Assembly (NCBI GenBank): GCA_021844645.1
Contig: JAKBTA010000028.1
Span: 1-16,141 of the forward strand
Reading direction: 5' to 3'
Source of the DNA: Nitrospirota bacterium
GTDB taxonomy: Bacteria > Nitrospirota_A > Leptospirillia > Leptospirillales > Leptospirillaceae
Length of the DNA stretch: 16,141 bases
Shown: positions 14,278 to 16,141 of the stretch, piece after piece
Layout of the letters: each line of letters opens with the position of its first letter
Numbering within the stretch: the stretch's first letter is position 1
Notes under the pieces: model-generated
Database searches by the model: none
What the model saw: only the letters and a program-made list of their open reading frames with translations
Told to the model about the DNA's origin: nothing
Made by a program: the position numbers and the translations under genes

Positions 14278-15399
14278 TTGTTTGAATATCGGGGGAAGAC
14301 CCTTCCCCGATCACCCGAATTACTCATTCGTATTCTGGGACTTCCTGTAAAGGAAAACCTTAGGATTGAAGAGGCGTTGACCCATCGGTCCGCATCTCAC
14401 GAAAGAGGCAGAAAAAATCCTGTTCCAAACTATGAACGCCTGGAGTTTTTAGGAGACCGAGTCATTGGACTGATTGTGAGCGAGTATCTCTTGAACACTT
14501 GGCCCACCGCTAATGAAGGGGATATTGGCCAGATTTTCTCGAGCATCGTCAGTACACAGATTTTGGCTTCGATTGCAAGGCGAATGGATCTGGGTTCTTT
14601 CATGATTTTGGGGAAGGGAAGCCATTCATCGGGAGACCGGGATAATCCGTCAATTCTGGCTGATACCCTGGAATCCCTGACAGCATGTCTATATCTTGAG
14701 TATGGCCTTGAAACGGTTCGACAGATTCTGATCCCTTGGTTTGCCCAGCCTCTTCGGGAAATTGTCATTGGTCTTGAACAGGCCAATGTGATCAAGGAAG
14801 CGAAAGACGGTAAGGAAAGAAAAGAGCCCGAAGCGAGCATTGCCGCTGTCCTGGTGCCTCGCCGGCCTCCCTCCCTGAACTACAAGATGCTTGTGCAGAA
14901 ATGGTGTCAAAGGAGCCATGGAGTTCAACCGGAATATCGTGTTATCGAAGAATTTGGTCCTCCCCACCAGAGACGCTTCAGGGTTGGAGCTTTTGTGAAG
15001 GAGGAGCTTTTGGCCTCCGGGGAGACAACGACCAAAAGGGGAGCTTCCATCCTTGCGGCCAAGAATGCCTGGGAAGTGGTCAGTGGCCGGGATGGTGAAA
15101 CAAAAAAGACAGATGAACCATTGCAGGAAGAACCAGGAATTCATAAAAGTCATATGGCTGAAGAAGTCATCCATGAGCCGGGCGAGAGAACCGGGGAAAT
15201 GACGGAAACAGCTCCTGAAAATCTGGATCACGAAGCCCCTACCAAGATGACTGAGACTTTACAGGCTCGTGAGGCATTTCCTTCTGACCAGGAAGAACCA
15301 TTGATTGAGGACTCGGGTTTGATGATGAGTAAAGAGGTTGTTGCGCCTGGGGAAAAGAGTTCGGCTGGCGAACAAAGTGAGTCTTTCCAAGGATTTTAG
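14278..15399 (+). CDS. rnc: Ribonuclease III with extended acidic C-terminal tail
   Basis: 373 residues against about 230 in the usual family member. The RNase III domain (about 10-165) has the signature YERLEFLGD (52-60) with E53, E56 and D60. It also has NEGDIG (79-84) and ADTLESL (128-134) with D129 and E132, so the metal-binding residues for double-strand cleavage are kept. A Lys/Glu-rich linker (about 170-198) leads to a double-stranded RNA-binding domain (about 200-268: NYKMLVQKW, TTTKRGASILAAKNAWEVV). Residues 269-373 are a Glu/Thr/Ser-rich, probably disordered tail with no domain I recognise. The start is a TTG at 14278 with AGGAGG (14267-14272) 5 bases upstream. It matures rRNA and regulates mRNAs in other bacteria. 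A strong terminator follows 30 bases after the stop. Confidence 0.93.
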   Translation: MFEYRGKTLPRSPELLIRILGLPVKENLRIEEALTHRSASHERGRKNPVPNYERLEFLGDRVIGLIVSEYLLNTWPTANEGDIGQIFSSIVSTQILASIARRMDLGSFMILGKGSHSSGDRDNPSILADTLESLTACLYLEYGLETVRQILIPWFAQPLREIVIGLEQANVIKEAKDGKERKEPEASIAAVLVPRRPPSLNYKMLVQKWCQRSHGVQPEYRVIEEFGPPHQRRFRVGAFVKEELLASGETTTKRGASILAAKNAWEVVSGRDGETKKTDEPLQEEPGIHKSHMAEEVIHEPGERTGEMTETAPENLDHEAPTKMTETLQAREAFPSDQEEPLIEDSGLMMSKEVVAPGEKSSAGEQSESFQGF

Positions 15400-15429
15400 G
15401 GAATAATCTATGATGGTAAATGGTTTTCC

Positions 15430-15466
15430 AAAAAAAGGGCAACCCGGAATGGGTCGCCCTTTTTTT
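15430..15466. terminator. Bidirectional intrinsic terminator between rnc and the convergent small gene
   Basis: Stem GGGCAACCC (15437-15445) / GGGTCGCCC (15451-15459) with one mismatch and a 5-base loop, flanked by seven A and seven T. It therefore reads as a Rho-independent terminator on both strands. It ends rnc on the plus strand and the small membrane protein gene (stop at 15508) on the minus strand. Confidence 0.92.
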
Positions 15467-15507
15467 AGAGAGATTCTCGTAGGGATGGATTTGAGGAGGA
15501 GGTCGTT

Positions 15508-15639
15508 TTACAATCCACCGATGGGTGTGTGGTTGGCAACTGCATAAAAATGTCCAAAAACGATCACCAGTGCTACCAGTGTGCCGATTACAGAAACATA
15601 AGTGAAGGCTACACCGCCGGAATCAGAAATTCTTTTCAT
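15508..15639 (-). CDS. 43-residue single-span membrane protein of unknown function
   Basis: A small minus-strand gene, ATG at 15639-15637 to TAA at 15510-15508. GAAGGAG (15652-15646) lies 6 bases before the ATG, a near-ideal ribosome site. The product starts MKRISDSGG, has one hydrophobic helix at about 12-34 (the core reads SVIGTLVALVIVFGHFYAV), and ends NHTPIGGL. The basic N-terminus suggests an inside-to-outside orientation. It is convergent with rnc and shares its bidirectional terminator. A promoter with perfect TTGACA (15805-15800) lies upstream, together with repeats of ATGAAAC. The ribosome site, promoter and terminator together support a real transcribed gene. Function is unknown: small subunits of respiratory oxidases or regulators of membrane complexes look like this, but no family motif is visible. 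Confidence 0.72.
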   Translation of the reverse strand: MKRISDSGGVAFTYVSVIGTLVALVIVFGHFYAVANHTPIGGL

Positions 15640-15732
15640 GATGAGCTCCTTCTGAATGAACATGCTCCATGCTCTCTTGGGAACCGGATCATATCCCCTA
15701 GTGGTTCATTGGGTTTGAATGTTAGAAAAGCC

Positions 15733-15779
15733 ATGAAACATGATTTCAAAAGTGATCAGTCATGTTTCATAAATGAAAC
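15733..15779. repeat. Three-copy ATGAAAC(ATGA) element, direct and inverted, between the small gene and tusA
   Basis: ATGAAACATGA (15733-15743) and its exact inverse TCATGTTTCAT (15760-15770) are 16 bases apart. A third forward copy ATGAAAC (15773-15779) makes GTTTCAT-AA-ATGAAAC with the second. The element covers the region just downstream of the -10 of the minus-strand promoter, so it could be a regulator-binding operator or, in the transcript, a hairpin in the leader of the small gene. Confidence 0.6.
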
Positions 15780-15805
15780 GTAACATGAACAATGGGGATT
15801 GTCAA
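15777..15805 (-). promoter_or_regulatory. Candidate sigma-70-type promoter for the 43-residue protein gene
   Basis: On the minus strand: TTGACA (15805-15800, perfect consensus), a 17-base spacer and TACGTT (15782-15777). Transcription would begin near 15770, inside the repeated ATGAAAC element, giving a leader of about 130 bases before the ATG. Confidence 0.5.
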
Positions 15806-15870
15806 CGCATTTATTTGTTATTTTTTTTAATAAGTTAAGAGAATTATTGGATAGCGTGAAGGAGAATTGA

Positions 15871-16116
15871 GTGGATTATATCGAGTCGGTAAAACTGGAC
15901 TGTTCCGGAATGATGTGTCCCATGCCGGTACTAAAAACCAGGAAACAAATCAACGAAATGAATGTGGGTGAAATTGTTCTGATGATTTCAACGGACCCAG
16001 GCAGTCGTCCGGATATGGAGGCATGGACCAAAAAAACAGGACACACTCTGCTGAAAAGTGAAGAAAAGGACAAGTCTTTTTTGTTTTGGATCAGGAAAGA
16101 GAAAGAAGGGATCTGA
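15871..16116 (+). CDS. tusA: TusA-family sulfur carrier protein
   Basis: 81 residues, standard TusA/SirA/YeeD size. The signature LDCSGMMCPMPVLKTRKQI places the active cysteine at C16 within CPMP, with a second cysteine at C11. The fold continues through VGEIVLMISTDPGSRPDMEAW, the family's DPGSxxDIxxW-like block. These proteins carry persulfide sulfur, either toward MnmA for 2-thiouridine or in sulfur oxidation (with rhodanese, DsrE and Hdr-like proteins) and molybdenum-cofactor chemistry. Which role applies cannot be told here because the downstream gene is outside the window. The start is a GTG at 15871 with AAGGAG (15859-15864) 6 bases before. The preceding leader is A/T-rich with an eight-T run. 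Confidence 0.9.
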   Translation: MDYIESVKLDCSGMMCPMPVLKTRKQINEMNVGEIVLMISTDPGSRPDMEAWTKKTGHTLLKSEEKDKSFLFWIRKEKEGI

Positions 16117-16141
16117 CCGATACACTAGACCCGGTTTGGGG

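Noticed and set aside
15529..15783. Plus-strand open frame of 84 codons opposite the 43-residue gene
   Set aside because: The minus-strand gene has a ribosome site, promoter and hydrophobic helix; this frame has none and runs through the operator-like repeats.
3492..16134. Repeated CTAGACCCGG at 3492-3501 and 16125-16134
   Set aside because: Ten bases, two copies 12.6 kb apart with no other flanking similarity; not good evidence of attachment sites or a mobile element.
1..16141. CRISPR arrays, tRNA or rRNA genes, insertion sequences
   Set aside because: No regularly spaced repeats, cloverleaf-like sequence, rRNA core sequence or transposase motifs were seen by eye on either strand.

Overview
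The window is about 16 kb of bacterial chromosome of moderate GC content, with no phage, IS, CRISPR, tRNA or rRNA signals. The organism is Gram-negative: it encodes outer-membrane-type beta-barrel proteins and a YidC with the large periplasmic domain. The gene order and the divergent sequences suggest an acidophilic, Leptospirillum-like member of the Nitrospirota. That placement is inferred from gene content and memory of related genomes, not proven by the sequence.

Left arm (1-3219, minus strand). Three genes run leftward: a MOT1-family molybdate/sulfate-type transporter with an unusual C-terminal tail, then two tandem paralogous secreted proteins of the outer-membrane beta-barrel type. The second paralog runs off the left edge and was missed by ordinary ORF calling. 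Both intergenic gaps contain a strong stem-loop.

Central housekeeping cluster (3594-14173, plus strand, nearly gapless). Order: rplI, rpmH, rnpA, yidD, yidC, mnmE, mnmG, rsmG, parS, parA, parB, bactofilin, mnmA, DnaQ-like exonuclease. It combines ribosome and RNase P components, membrane protein insertion (YidD/YidC), tRNA U34 modification (MnmE/MnmG and MnmA), 16S rRNA methylation (RsmG), and chromosome segregation (ParABS plus a bactofilin). dnaA, often found next to rpmH, is absent, but a perfect palindromic parS lies just before parA, so the region is probably origin-proximal. Many genes overlap by 1-11 bases, and rnpA and yidD overlap by 121 bases in different frames. The exonuclease frame is broken by one extra base, most simply in a run of six G.

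Right arm (14278-16141). rnc encodes an RNase III with all catalytic acidic residues, a long interdomain linker and a roughly 100-residue acidic tail. A bidirectional terminator separates it from a convergent 43-codon gene for a single-span membrane protein, absent from simple ORF lists. Its upstream region carries three copies of an ATGAAAC element and a good minus-strand promoter. A TusA-family sulfur carrier gene is divergently placed on the other side.

No wholly new system stands out. The most interesting items are the micro-protein with its repeat-bearing promoter, the frame-broken exonuclease, the tailed RNase III and MOT1 proteins, and the parS-parAB-bactofilin unit.
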